Positions 1 to 5,328 are shown, numbered from the stretch's first letter. The stretch is DNA of 5,328 bases from an uncultured bacterium (GCA_937975525.1 CALJUJ010000385.1:1-5328), one strand, 5' to 3'. Translations and numbers: made by a program. Notes: generated from the sequence alone by a model not told the origin.

Positions 1-663
1 AAGGAGCTCACGCGCATCGGCGGCCGCGAGGTGATCAAGACGGACTGCCGCATCGTCGCGGCGACCCACCGCGACCTCGAGGCGATGGTCAAGTCCGGCA
101 AGTTCCGCGAGGACCTGTTCTTTCGCTTGAAGGTGGTGCCGCTGACGGTGCCGCCGCTGCGCGACCGGCGCGGCGACATCCCCGAGCTGATCGACTACTT
201 CATCGCCAAGATCAACCGCGAGATGGGCACCGGCATCAAGGGCTTGGCCAAGGAGACCCGGGAGCGACTACTGGCGCACGACTGGCCCGGCAACGTGCGC
301 GAGCTCGAGAACACGTTGGTGCGCGCCGCCGTGCTCGCCGCGGGACCTACGTTGATGCCGCAGGACCTGGCGCTCGCGCGTCACGAGCCGGAAGCGCCGC
401 CCGCCGGCGATCTGCAGCTCGAAGATCTCATCCGTTTGAAGCTCGGCGAGTACTTCCGCGAGGGCTCCGTCGATCCCCGGGACCTCTACCAGCGCGTGAT
501 CGAGCGCGTCGAGAAGCCGCTCATCGAGCTCACCCTCGAGCGCACCGGCGGCAACCAGCTCCGCGCTGCGGCGATCTTGGGTATCAATCGCAATACCCTC
601 CACAAGAAGATCAGCTACCTGCGGATCGAGCCCAAGAAGCAAGTCAGCAACGCCGAGGAATGA
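1..663 (+). CDS. NtrC-family sigma-54-dependent activator, C-terminal part (5' end outside window)
   Basis: The reading frame is open from base 1 to the TGA at 661-663, giving 220 codons of a protein that begins upstream; the GTG at 31 is internal. In window numbering, residues 15-60 are the C-terminal part of the AAA+ domain, with sensor I/arginine-finger sequence (IVAATHRDL, then FREDLFFRL) and PLRDRRGDIPEL. Residues 95-104 (WPGNVRELEN) are the sensor II motif. Residues 183-204 form a Fis-type helix-turn-helix (GGNQLRAAAILG, then INRNTLHKKI). Such proteins remodel sigma-54 RNA polymerase using ATP. Family members run to about 450-480 residues, so roughly half, including any receiver domain, is missing. 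The nearby glnK-amtB pair with its sigma-54 promoter suggests NtrC (GlnG) itself. That is inference: the input domain is unseen, and another sigma-54 response regulator is possible. It overlaps thiE by four bases. Confidence 0.93.
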   Translation, partial: KELTRIGGREVIKTDCRIVAATHRDLEAMVKSGKFREDLFFRLKVVPLTVPPLRDRRGDIPELIDYFIAKINREMGTGIKGLAKETRERLLAHDWPGNVRELENTLVRAAVLAAGPTLMPQDLALARHEPEAPPAGDLQLEDLIRLKLGEYFREGSVDPRDLYQRVIERVEKPLIELTLERTGGNQLRAAAILGINRNTLHKKISYLRIEPKKQVSNAEE

Positions 664-1295
664 GCGAGGCCTTCCGCTTCCCGTCGCGGATCTACGGAAT
701 CGCCGACGACGGCGGCCGCACCGCGGCGGAGGTCGTCGACCTCTCCGAGGGCTTGCTCGCCGGAGGGGCGCGCTTGCTGCAGCTCCGCGCGAAGCAGCTT
801 GCGACGAACGAGCTCGTCGAGCTCGCGCGAGCTCTGCGGACGCGCTGTGCACGCGCCGGTGCGACCTTTCTCGTCAACGACCGCATCGACGTTGCGCGAC
901 TGGTAGATGCCGACGGCGTTCACCTCGGCCAGGACGACTTGACGCCGCACGACGCGCGGGCGCAGCTGGGACCGAACAAGATCGTCGGGCTGTCGACGCA
1001 CAACCTCGTGCAAGCACGTGCGGCGATGGCCGACACCGTCGTCAGCTACATCGGCTTCGGGCCCGTCTTCCCCACGTCGACGAAGGAGAAGCCCGACCCG
1101 GTCGTCGGGCTCGACGGCCTGCGCGCGGTGCGCGTCGCGGTCGGCAAGCCGATCGTGGCGATCGGGGGAATCGGCCTCGACGACGTCGCCGCCGTGCTCG
1201 CCGCCGGCGCCGACGCGGTGGCGATGATCGGCGCCGTGGCCGGGACAGGCGATCCGGCGGCGACGATCGAAGGCCTCGTGCGTCGCTTCGACTAG
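660..1295 (+). CDS. thiE: Thiamine-phosphate synthase ThiE
   Basis: ThiE is a cytoplasmic TIM-barrel enzyme that joins HMP pyrimidine diphosphate to the thiazole phosphate, giving thiamine monophosphate and pyrophosphate. The 211-residue length is normal for the family. Visible motifs in order are RIYGIAD (10-16), the pyrimidine/diphosphate-binding Q41-L-R43-x-K45, LVNDRIDVA (71-79), GVHLGQDD (86-93, with the Mg-binding Asp), GLSTH (110-114), GPVFPTSTK (134-142, thiazole-phosphate contact and basic Lys), AIGGI (167-171) and AVAMIGAV (186-193). The ATG at 660 overlaps the upstream TGA (ATGA) and places the first barrel strand at the usual distance from the N-terminus. A GAGGA touches the ATG too closely to be a good ribosome site, so translational coupling is likely. 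I see no TPP riboswitch motifs within the window, as expected if it is cotranscribed with the regulator. Confidence 0.95.
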   Translation: MSEAFRFPSRIYGIADDGGRTAAEVVDLSEGLLAGGARLLQLRAKQLATNELVELARALRTRCARAGATFLVNDRIDVARLVDADGVHLGQDDLTPHDARAQLGPNKIVGLSTHNLVQARAAMADTVVSYIGFGPVFPTSTKEKPDPVVGLDGLRAVRVAVGKPIVAIGGIGLDDVAAVLAAGADAVAMIGAVAGTGDPAATIEGLVRRFD

Positions 1296-1354
1296 GGTGG
1301 CGACGGATCTGCTTCGGCCTTTTCCGGCTTGCGCGAGGTCGTTGGTTCGGACTA

Positions 1355-1523
1355 CACACCTAAGCGGATGGATGCTCCGTGGCGGCTCCTGCGGGAGCGG
1401 CGGGGCAGGTGAAGCGGAGGTGTGGATGAGGTTGCCAATTCCAGCGTGCCTCTGAGCGGGCGACAGCCCCGGAGGACGCCTTTCCCAAAACATCTGGGCC
1501 AGCCTCTGGCGTGATTGTCACGC
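1355..1523 (+). promoter_or_regulatory. Possible structured 5' leader of the porin gene
   Basis: Several stems can be drawn directly. CACACCT at 1355-1361 pairs with AGGTGTG at 1418-1424 and encloses a local hairpin, GCTCC-TGCG-GGAGC, at 1385-1398. A composite stem follows at 1444-1479: GCGT/ACGC, CCTC/GAGG, then GGGC/GCCC closed by a GACA loop, separated by a one-base bulge and an internal loop (TGAGC opposite CG). Next are two partly overlapping and therefore alternative hairpins, GCCAG-CCT-CTGGC (1498-1510) and GCGTGA-TTG-TCACGC (1509-1523). The cluster ends about 70 bases before the porin ATG. It does not match the conserved cores of the TPP, cobalamin, glycine, c-di-GMP-I, guanidine or glutamine riboswitches as I know them. 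GC-rich DNA forms stems by chance, so a regulatory RNA is only a hypothesis. Confidence 0.3.
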
Positions 1524-1585
1524 TCCGTTCTCGGGTGCGTGTTTGGCACACCGTCCCCACGAGCAAACGTCCGGCGCGGCCGGCG

Positions 1586-1591
1586 AGGAGG
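1586..1591 (+). promoter_or_regulatory. Ribosome-binding site of the porin, fixes its start
   Basis: AGGAGG lies five bases before the ATG at 1597 and eight before the next ATG at 1600. Both are acceptable spacings, so the start is one of these adjacent Met codons. It rules against the more upstream TTG at 1543, which would put 18 polar residues in front of a clear signal peptide. Confidence 0.85.
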
Positions 1592-1596
1592 GGAAG

Positions 1597-2769
1597 ATGA
1601 TGCGACGTATGGTTGTGATGGCGGCGACGAGCGGAGCCGCGATCCTGGTGTGGGCAAGCGCGGGTGTCGCGCTCGACGACACGGTCACCGGAAAGTGGGT
1701 CGACATCAACGCCCTGGTGTCCACCCGCTACACTTACAGCTTCGATCGTCCGGAGGACGATCGCATCAACGCGCGGGTCGTCGATACGAAGGACAACACC
1801 TTCTCGATCGACACGGCGTCCCTGTTCGTCAGCCGCATGGAGGACGACGAGAGCTTCGGATTCGGCGTCGCACTCGACTTCGGCGATGCCGCCGAGGCGT
1901 ACGCGACGCAGCGCGAAGATCCGGGGTCGCGCCGCGGCAGCGAGGGCTTCGACGGCTCCGACGACTTCGAGCTGCGCGAGGCGTTCGTCACCTACAACCT
2001 TCCGGTGGCGGGCATCAGCGTGAAGGCGGGCAAGTTCGCGACGCTCCTCGGCTACGAGGTGATGAAGACGAACAGCAACTTCAATCACAACATCTCGCAC
2101 TCGATCCTGTTCGGGTTCTCGATCCCGTTCACCCACACCGGCGTTCTCGTCAGTGCGCCGATCACCGAGCAGGTCGGCGTCGACATCGGCGTCGTCAACG
2201 GTTGGGACAACGTCGACGACAACAATACCGGCAAGACCCTGCTCGCGGGCCTGGGCGTGCAGCCGTCGGAAATGCTTTCCTTCTATGCGGCAGGAACCTA
2301 CGGCTCGGAGAGTGATCCGCGCGACGACGGCGGCTCCGGCGCGGGGTCGAAGCGCGGTACGCTCACCGTCAACTCGGCGATCGTCGTCACCGACCAGCTG
2401 TCGTTCGTGCTCGATGCCGTCTACGGGCACGAGTCCGATCTGCTGACCCTGCCCGGGAAGACCGAGGACGCCTACTGGTACGGATTCGGCGCCTACGCCC
2501 TGTTCGACCTGGACGAACGCTGGTCGCTGGCGCTGCGCGGCGAGGTCTTCGACGACGAGAACATCCGCGGCAGCTTCGCGGATCCGGCGGACGGGCGGAC
2601 GACGATCTGGAGCATCACGCCGACGGTGGCCTTCCGCCTCAACGACTACGTGATGCTGCGCGCGGAGTACCGGCACGACGAATCGAGCACGCGGATCTTC
2701 GCGAAGGACAACACGCTCAGCCAGAGCGGTTGGGACACGATCGCCGGGGAGATTCTCGTCGGTTTCTGA
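1597..2769 (+). CDS. Outer-membrane beta-barrel porin, OmpL-like (putative porin-2 family)
   Basis: The 390-residue product starts with a signal peptide: basic MMRR, a hydrophobic stretch to about residue 22, and probable cleavage after A25 (GVA|LDD), which sends it through Sec to the periplasm. The rest alternates short amphipathic strands rich in Tyr, Phe and Gly with acidic turns, and the last residue is Phe (EILVGF), the usual end of outer-membrane barrels. Residues 143-154 (KAGKFATLLGYE), followed by an Asn-rich segment and FSIPFTHTG, resemble the GKF-x-T-x-x-G-x-E and P-x-T-x-TG pattern that I associate with the BBP2/OmpL-like porins. By family it is a passive channel for small solutes; the substrate cannot be read. 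It lies 5' of the ammonium uptake genes, suggesting a nitrogen link, but a hairpin separates it from glnK. Family assignment is from memory of motifs. Confidence 0.8.
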   Translation: MMRRMVVMAATSGAAILVWASAGVALDDTVTGKWVDINALVSTRYTYSFDRPEDDRINARVVDTKDNTFSIDTASLFVSRMEDDESFGFGVALDFGDAAEAYATQREDPGSRRGSEGFDGSDDFELREAFVTYNLPVAGISVKAGKFATLLGYEVMKTNSNFNHNISHSILFGFSIPFTHTGVLVSAPITEQVGVDIGVVNGWDNVDDNNTGKTLLAGLGVQPSEMLSFYAAGTYGSESDPRDDGGSGAGSKRGTLTVNSAIVVTDQLSFVLDAVYGHESDLLTLPGKTEDAYWYGFGAYALFDLDERWSLALRGEVFDDENIRGSFADPADGRTTIWSITPTVAFRLNDYVMLRAEYRHDESSTRIFAKDNTLSQSGWDTIAGEILVGF

Positions 2770-2795
2770 AAATCAGCCCGGATTCGTAGCCCGCG

Positions 2796-2840
2796 GACGG
2801 CCCGTCCGGAGATCGCTCCGGGCGGGCCGTCGCGCGTTTG
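2796..2840 (+). terminator. GC-rich hairpin terminator after the porin
   Basis: The arms at 2796-2811 and 2816-2831 pair over 16 bases with a single G-U wobble, closed by a four-base ATCG loop, starting 26 bases after the porin stop. The trailing sequence has only a short TTT, so it is not a textbook intrinsic terminator. In high-GC genomes such hairpins often still terminate, or protect the mRNA 3' end. It separates the porin unit from the glnK promoter. Confidence 0.7.
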
Positions 2841-2886
2841 GGGGCGGCTTGCGCGAGCTGCCCACCGATCCCGCAGCCCGCCCTCC

Positions 2887-2923
2887 GGCCTGCCCAATCG
2901 CGCGGCAGCCTCCCACGCAGGCC
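2887..2923 (+). repeat. Interrupted inverted repeat upstream of the glnK promoter
   Basis: GGCCTGC at 2887-2893 and its exact complement GCAGGCC at 2917-2923 are 30 bases apart centre to centre, about three helical turns. They lie roughly 60-100 bases upstream of the predicted glnK start of transcription, where enhancers for sigma-54 promoters commonly sit. The sequence does not match the enterobacterial NtrC site (TGCACC...GGTGCA), and seven-base arms can arise by chance in GC-rich DNA. Confidence 0.25.
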
Positions 2924-2958
2924 CCGTCGATTCGAGATTTTCTGCGACTCCCCCCGCT

Positions 2959-2974
2959 TGGCATCGCCATTGCG
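2959..2974 (+). promoter_or_regulatory. Sigma-54 (-24/-12) promoter of glnK-amtB
   Basis: TGGCATCGCCATTGCG matches the sigma-54 consensus (TGGCAY, five-base gap, TTGCW) at all positions except the last. The invariant GG (2960-2961) and GC (2972-2973) are at the exact required spacing. Transcription should begin near 2985, leaving a leader of about 48 bases to the glnK ATG. Such promoters need an AAA+ activator, typically NtrC for glnK-amtB under nitrogen limitation, and a partial gene of that type lies at the start of this window. Confidence 0.9.
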
Positions 2975-3032
2975 AAAGTGGATGCCAGCGCGCGCCCGTG
3001 TCGGTCGCGCAGCACCACGGAGGGAGAGTCGA

Positions 3033-3371
3033 ATGAAAAAGATCGAAGCGATCATCAAGCCCTTCAAGCTCGACGAGGTCAAAGAGGCCTTGGCGCGCGA
3101 GGGCATCCAGGGAATGACGGTCTCCGAAGTCAAAGGCTTCGGCCGCCAGAAGGGCCACACCGAGCTCTACCGCGGCGCGGAGTACGTCGTCGACTTCTTG
3201 CCGAAGATCAAGATCGAGCTCCTCGTCAGCGACGAGAAGGCGCCGATCTGTGCCGACGTCATCGAGAAGACCGCGAAGACCGGTCGGATCGGCGACGGCA
3301 AGATCTTCATCGTCCCGGTCGAGGAAGCGGTGCGCATCCGCACCGGCGAGCGCGGAGCGGAAGCCGCCTGA
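3033..3371 (+). CDS. glnK: Nitrogen regulatory protein PII (GlnK, amtB-linked)
   Basis: The 112-residue length is exactly that of classic PII proteins, which form cytoplasmic trimers binding ATP/ADP and 2-oxoglutarate. The sequence shows the N-terminal KKIEAIIKPFKLDEV strand and helix, the TVSEVKGFGRQKGHTELYRGAEY run into the T-loop with the uridylylation site Tyr51 inside YRGAEY, and the C-terminal signature TGRIGDGKIFIVPV (83-96) continuing to RIRTG (101-105). The ATG at 3033 follows GGAGGG at 3019-3024 by eight bases; the frame extends further upstream but that part is unrelated to PII. It sits 36 bases before amtB behind a sigma-54 promoter, so it should bind and block AmtB and probably also signals to NtrB/NtrC or GlnE-type partners. 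Residues such as Thr43 and Asp54 resemble E. coli GlnB rather than GlnK, so the GlnK name rests on gene context. Confidence 0.96.
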   Translation: MKKIEAIIKPFKLDEVKEALAREGIQGMTVSEVKGFGRQKGHTELYRGAEYVVDFLPKIKIELLVSDEKAPICADVIEKTAKTGRIGDGKIFIVPVEEAVRIRTGERGAEAA

Positions 3372-3395
3372 GCGGCCCTGCAGCGCAGAGTCACG

Positions 3396-3402
3396 AAGGA
3401 GG
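3396..3402 (+). promoter_or_regulatory. Strong Shine-Dalgarno of amtB
   Basis: AAGGAGG, fully complementary to the 16S rRNA 3' end, stands five bases before the amtB ATG at 3408. It supports this start over later Met codons and suggests efficient independent initiation of amtB within the two-gene message. Confidence 0.85.
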
Positions 3403-3407
3403 GAATC

Positions 3408-4808
3408 ATGAAAGCAATCAAGAAGATCGGCTACGCGGCGACGCCGGCGGCGCTCGTCGTCGGACTCGCCGGAACGGCCATGGCGCAGGACGGCGTCTCG
3501 CTGGAGATGTTCACGGCCAACAACATTTGGATGATGCTGGCGGCAGCGCTGGTGTTCATCATGCACCTGGGCTTCGCATCGCTCGAGTCGGGCCTCACCC
3601 GCGCGAAGAACACGACGAATATTCTGTTCAAGAACTCGTTCATCGTGTCGGTGGGCATCATCACGTACGCCCTGGTCGGCTTCAACTTGATGTACCCGGG
3701 CGACTTCAACGGCTGGGTCGGGTTTGCGGGCTTCGGCCTGTTCCCGGGCGAGGCCGACGTTACCTCGGCGTACAGTGAAGGCTACACCTACTGGACGGAC
3801 TTCCTGTTCCAGGCGATGTTCGCCGCCACCGCCGCGACGATCGTCTCCGGCGCCGTCGCCGAGCGCATCAAGCTTGCTCCGTTCATGCTGTTCTCGACGG
3901 TCTTCGTCGCGATCGTCTACACCATCGCCGGATCGTGGAAGTGGGGCGGTGGCTGGCTCGACGCGATGGGCTTCTACGACTTCGCCGGCTCTACCCTGGT
4001 CCACTCCGTCGGCGGCTGGGGCGCGCTCGCCGGTGTGATCCTCCTCGGCCCCCGGCTCGGCAAGTACACGAAGGACGGCAAGATCCACGCGATCCCGGGC
4101 AGCAACATGCCGCTCGCGGCGATCGGCGTCTTCCTGCTGTGGCTCGGATGGTTCGGGTTCAACGGCGGCTCGGTGCTGAGCGCCGATCCGGCGCTGGTTT
4201 CGCTGACCCTGGTGACGACGTCGCTGGCCGCGTCGGCTGGATGTCTGTCGGCGATCTTCACGTCGTGGGCGGTGTCGGGCAAGCCCGACCTTTCGATGGC
4301 GCTCAACGGCATTCTCGCCGGGCTCGTCGGCATCACCGCCGGTGCCGACCAGATGGCGATGTGGTCGTCGATGATCATCGGCGCGATCGCCGGCGTGATC
4401 GTCGTCTACTCGGTCATGTTCTTCGACCGGATCAAGATCGATGACCCGGTCGGCGCCATCTCGGTCCACCTGGTGTGCGGCATTTGGGGCACCCTCGCCG
4501 TCGGCATCTTCGGTGCGATGGCCGGCATCGAGCAGCTCTGGTACCAGTTCGTCGGCGTCGTCGCCTACGGCGTCTTCACGTTCGCGTCCGCGCTCGCGAT
4601 CTTCGGCATCCTCAAGGTGTCGACCGGCATCCGCGTCTCTCCCGAGGAGGAGATGGAAGGTCTCGACTGGGGCGAGCACGGCATGCAGGCTTACCCCGAC
4701 TTCCAGCAGTCGGCCGCTGGTTCCGGGCTCTTCGGCTCGTCGGGCGGCGGCGCGCCTTCGTCGTCGGCAGCTTACGCGACCTCGAAGCCCGCTACCGAGG
4801 GCGCCTGA
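3408..4808 (+). CDS. amtB: Ammonium transporter AmtB
   Basis: The gene encodes an inner-membrane ammonium channel/transporter of 466 residues. A signal peptide occupies residues 1-26 (MKAIKKIG, hydrophobic core, then AMA|QDG), as in E. coli AmtB, and about eleven hydrophobic segments follow between residues 38 and 405. Family landmarks are LESGLTRAKNTTN (59-71), SGAVAERI (147-154), the signature FYDFAGSTLVHSVGG (189-203) with pore His199, WFGFNGGS (248-255), and DDPVGAISVHLVCG (345-358) with the second pore His354. The cytoplasmic tail carries the conserved SPEEEMEGLDWGEHGMQAY stretch (411-429), where PII docking is transmitted, then a Ser/Gly/Ala-rich end of about 35 residues. It is cotranscribed with glnK from the sigma-54 promoter, so GlnK is expected to plug the channel when nitrogen is plentiful. 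All key residues I know are present. Confidence 0.97.
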   Translation: MKAIKKIGYAATPAALVVGLAGTAMAQDGVSLEMFTANNIWMMLAAALVFIMHLGFASLESGLTRAKNTTNILFKNSFIVSVGIITYALVGFNLMYPGDFNGWVGFAGFGLFPGEADVTSAYSEGYTYWTDFLFQAMFAATAATIVSGAVAERIKLAPFMLFSTVFVAIVYTIAGSWKWGGGWLDAMGFYDFAGSTLVHSVGGWGALAGVILLGPRLGKYTKDGKIHAIPGSNMPLAAIGVFLLWLGWFGFNGGSVLSADPALVSLTLVTTSLAASAGCLSAIFTSWAVSGKPDLSMALNGILAGLVGITAGADQMAMWSSMIIGAIAGVIVVYSVMFFDRIKIDDPVGAISVHLVCGIWGTLAVGIFGAMAGIEQLWYQFVGVVAYGVFTFASALAIFGILKVSTGIRVSPEEEMEGLDWGEHGMQAYPDFQQSAAGSGLFGSSGGGAPSSSAAYATSKPATEGA

Positions 4809-4842
4809 GAAGAACGCTTCGCGCGACTCTCCGTTCGCTGGC

Positions 4843-4876
4843 ACGAGGGCCATCCCGGTTTCGGGATGGCCCTCGT
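4843..4876 (+). terminator. Perfect hairpin terminator after amtB
   Basis: The arms 4843-4857 and 4862-4876 are perfectly complementary over 15 bases with a GTTT loop, beginning 35 bases after the amtB stop. There is no continuous T-run after it (only scattered T residues), as with the hairpin after the porin. It most likely ends the glnK-amtB message before the ssb promoter. Confidence 0.75.
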
Positions 4877-4896
4877 CGCTCTTGGCGGCACTTTCC

Positions 4897-4925
4897 TTGA
4901 CTGCCTGATACCCCGCTGTTAGCGT
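4897..4925 (+). promoter_or_regulatory. Candidate promoter of ssb
   Basis: TTGACT at 4897-4902 matches five of six bases of the -35 consensus. Seventeen bases later, TAGCGT (4920-4925) fits a TANNNT -10 element. Transcription would begin about seven bases after the -10, at or next to the GTG start at 4932. It lies just downstream of the hairpin that ends the amtB message. Confidence 0.5.
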
Positions 4926-4931
4926 CCCGCC

Positions 4932-5328
4932 GTGGTCAACAAAGTCATCATCGTCGGCAACCTCGGCAAAGATCCCGAGGTTCGATTCACCCCGGCCGGC
5001 CGCGCTCTGGCGCGCTTTCCCGTGGCCACCTCCGAGCGTTGGACCGACCAGGAGGGGAACAAGCAAGAGCGCACCGAGTGGCACAACATCGTGGTCTGGG
5101 GAAAGCAGGCGGAGTCCTGCGGCCAGTACCTCGCCAAGGGCCGTCAAGTCTACGTCGAAGGCTCGCTGCGCTCGCGCCAGTACGACGACAAGGAGGGCAA
5201 CCGCCGCTACATCACCGAGATCGTGGCGCGCGACGTTCGCTTCCTCGGCGGTGGCGGTAGCGGTAGCGGTGGTGGAACGGGCAGTGGCGGACCGGGCGGT
5301 GGTGGTGGATCACGCGGCCCGCAGTCGG
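4932..5328 (+). CDS. ssb: Single-stranded DNA-binding protein SSB, 3' end outside window
   Basis: SSB coats single-stranded DNA as an OB-fold tetramer during replication, repair and recombination, and recruits partners through an acidic C-terminal tip. The 132 codons present start with MVNKVIIVGNLGKDPEVRF, the hallmark SSB N-terminus, and continue through ARFPVATSERW (27-37), TEWHNIVVWGKQAE (48-61), YLAKGRQVYVEGSLRSRQY (66-84) and YITEIVARDVRFLGG (93-107). This completes the OB-fold at about residue 105. From 106 the sequence becomes a Gly/Ser linker; the acidic tail lies past the window. Trp37, Trp50 and Trp56 fall where aromatic DNA-stacking residues occur in E. coli SSB. The GTG at 4932 is effectively the only possible start because an in-frame TAG lies at 4920-4922. 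No Shine-Dalgarno precedes it. Confidence 0.96.
   Translation, partial: MVNKVIIVGNLGKDPEVRFTPAGRALARFPVATSERWTDQEGNKQERTEWHNIVVWGKQAESCGQYLAKGRQVYVEGSLRSRQYDDKEGNRRYITEIVARDVRFLGGGGSGSGGGTGSGGPGGGGGSRGPQS
5247..5312 (+). repeat. Low-complexity Gly/Ser-coding tract in the ssb linker
   Basis: Twenty-two consecutive codons (residues 106-127) encode Gly and Ser apart from two Thr/Pro interruptions, with repeated GGT, GGC and AGC triplets in the DNA. It corresponds to the intrinsically disordered linker of SSB, which varies in length between species. Repeated triplets make the tract prone to slippage or assembly length error. Confidence 0.8.

Larger units (their letters stand above)
1296..1596 (+). 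other. Gap between thiE and porin, no convincing gene
   Basis: No open frame here has a plausible start, ribosome site and protein-like composition; the frames that cross it are extensions or antisense shadows of neighbouring genes. The stretch looks less codon-structured than its flanks and contains a cluster of inverted repeats at 1355-1523, listed separately, followed by the porin ribosome-binding site. The thiE stop has no strong terminator hairpin with a T-run directly behind it. A weak sigma-70-like pair, TTGCGC at 1329-1334 and TACACA at 1353-1358 with 18 bases between, is the best promoter I can find. It is too poor to call as a separate feature. Confidence 0.6.

Noticed and set aside
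1544..1559. Sigma-54 promoter before the porin (TGGCACA)
   Set aside because: The -24 half is perfect, but the position of the essential -12 GC is CC, so the element is incomplete; it is also only about 50 bases from the ATG.
1543..1596. Upstream TTG start for the porin
   Set aside because: It would add 18 polar residues before a clear signal peptide, and the AGGAGG lies downstream of it, just ahead of ATG 1597.
1296..1596. Cobalamin or TPP riboswitch in the gap before the porin
   Set aside because: Neither the B12-box-like core nor the CTGAGA/ACC-TGA TPP core is present; similarity is limited to GC-rich stems.
1360..2676. A 438-codon open frame on the minus strand opposite the porin
   Set aside because: It has biased, motif-free composition, lies antisense to a porin gene with a signal peptide and ribosome site, and has no ribosome site of its own that I can see.
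2770..2958. Classical NtrC binding sites upstream of glnK
   Set aside because: No TGCACC with GGTGCA dyad, or close variant, was found by eye on either strand.
2849..3778. A 309-codon plus-strand open frame across glnK and the start of amtB
   Set aside because: It is in a different frame from both genes, is rich in Arg, Gly and His with no motif, and crosses two well-defined genes.
2646..5147. An 833-codon open frame on the minus strand
   Set aside because: It runs antisense to glnK, amtB and ssb, whose motifs are unmistakable. Its translation is dominated by Arg, Asp, Glu and Gly with no domain pattern, as expected from high-GC third codon positions.

Overview
This window is high-GC bacterial chromosome (by eye well over 60% G+C, codons mostly ending in G or C). 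All genes are on the + strand. Gene content (a sigma-54 activator, a glnK-amtB pair behind a -24/-12 promoter, an outer-membrane beta-barrel porin) indicates a Gram-negative bacterium. A deltaproteobacterium-like or other deep high-GC diderm lineage is plausible, but there is no rRNA or other marker here to fix it.

Layout. Bases 1-663 are the C-terminal 220 codons of an NtrC-type sigma-54-dependent activator, cut by the window edge. Its stop overlaps the start of a complete thiamine-phosphate synthase gene, thiE (660-1295), by four bases. A 301-base gap (1296-1596) has no convincing gene but can form several hairpins and may be a structured leader. A complete signal-peptide-bearing OmpL-like porin follows (1597-2769) and ends at a 16-bp GC-rich hairpin. 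A near-consensus sigma-54 promoter (2959-2974) precedes a PII signal protein gene (glnK/glnB type, 3033-3371) and amtB (3408-4808), which end at a perfect 15-bp hairpin. The window closes with the 5' part of ssb (from 4932), which has a GTG start, no Shine-Dalgarno sequence and a promoter placed so that the mRNA may be leaderless.

How the parts fit. AmtB imports ammonium. The PII protein reads 2-oxoglutarate/ATP and the uridylylation state of Tyr51 and plugs AmtB when nitrogen is ample. The sigma-54 promoter links their expression to an NtrC-like activator, and one such activator lies about 2.3 kb upstream. The porin, next to the ammonium genes, could supply outer-membrane passage, but it has its own hairpin terminator and no recognisable sigma-54 promoter. 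thiE and ssb are housekeeping neighbours with no evident mechanistic tie. I see no mobile element, CRISPR array, tRNA, rRNA, or defence or biosynthetic system, and no clear undescribed system. The most worthwhile leads are the structured gap before the porin and the ssb start region.
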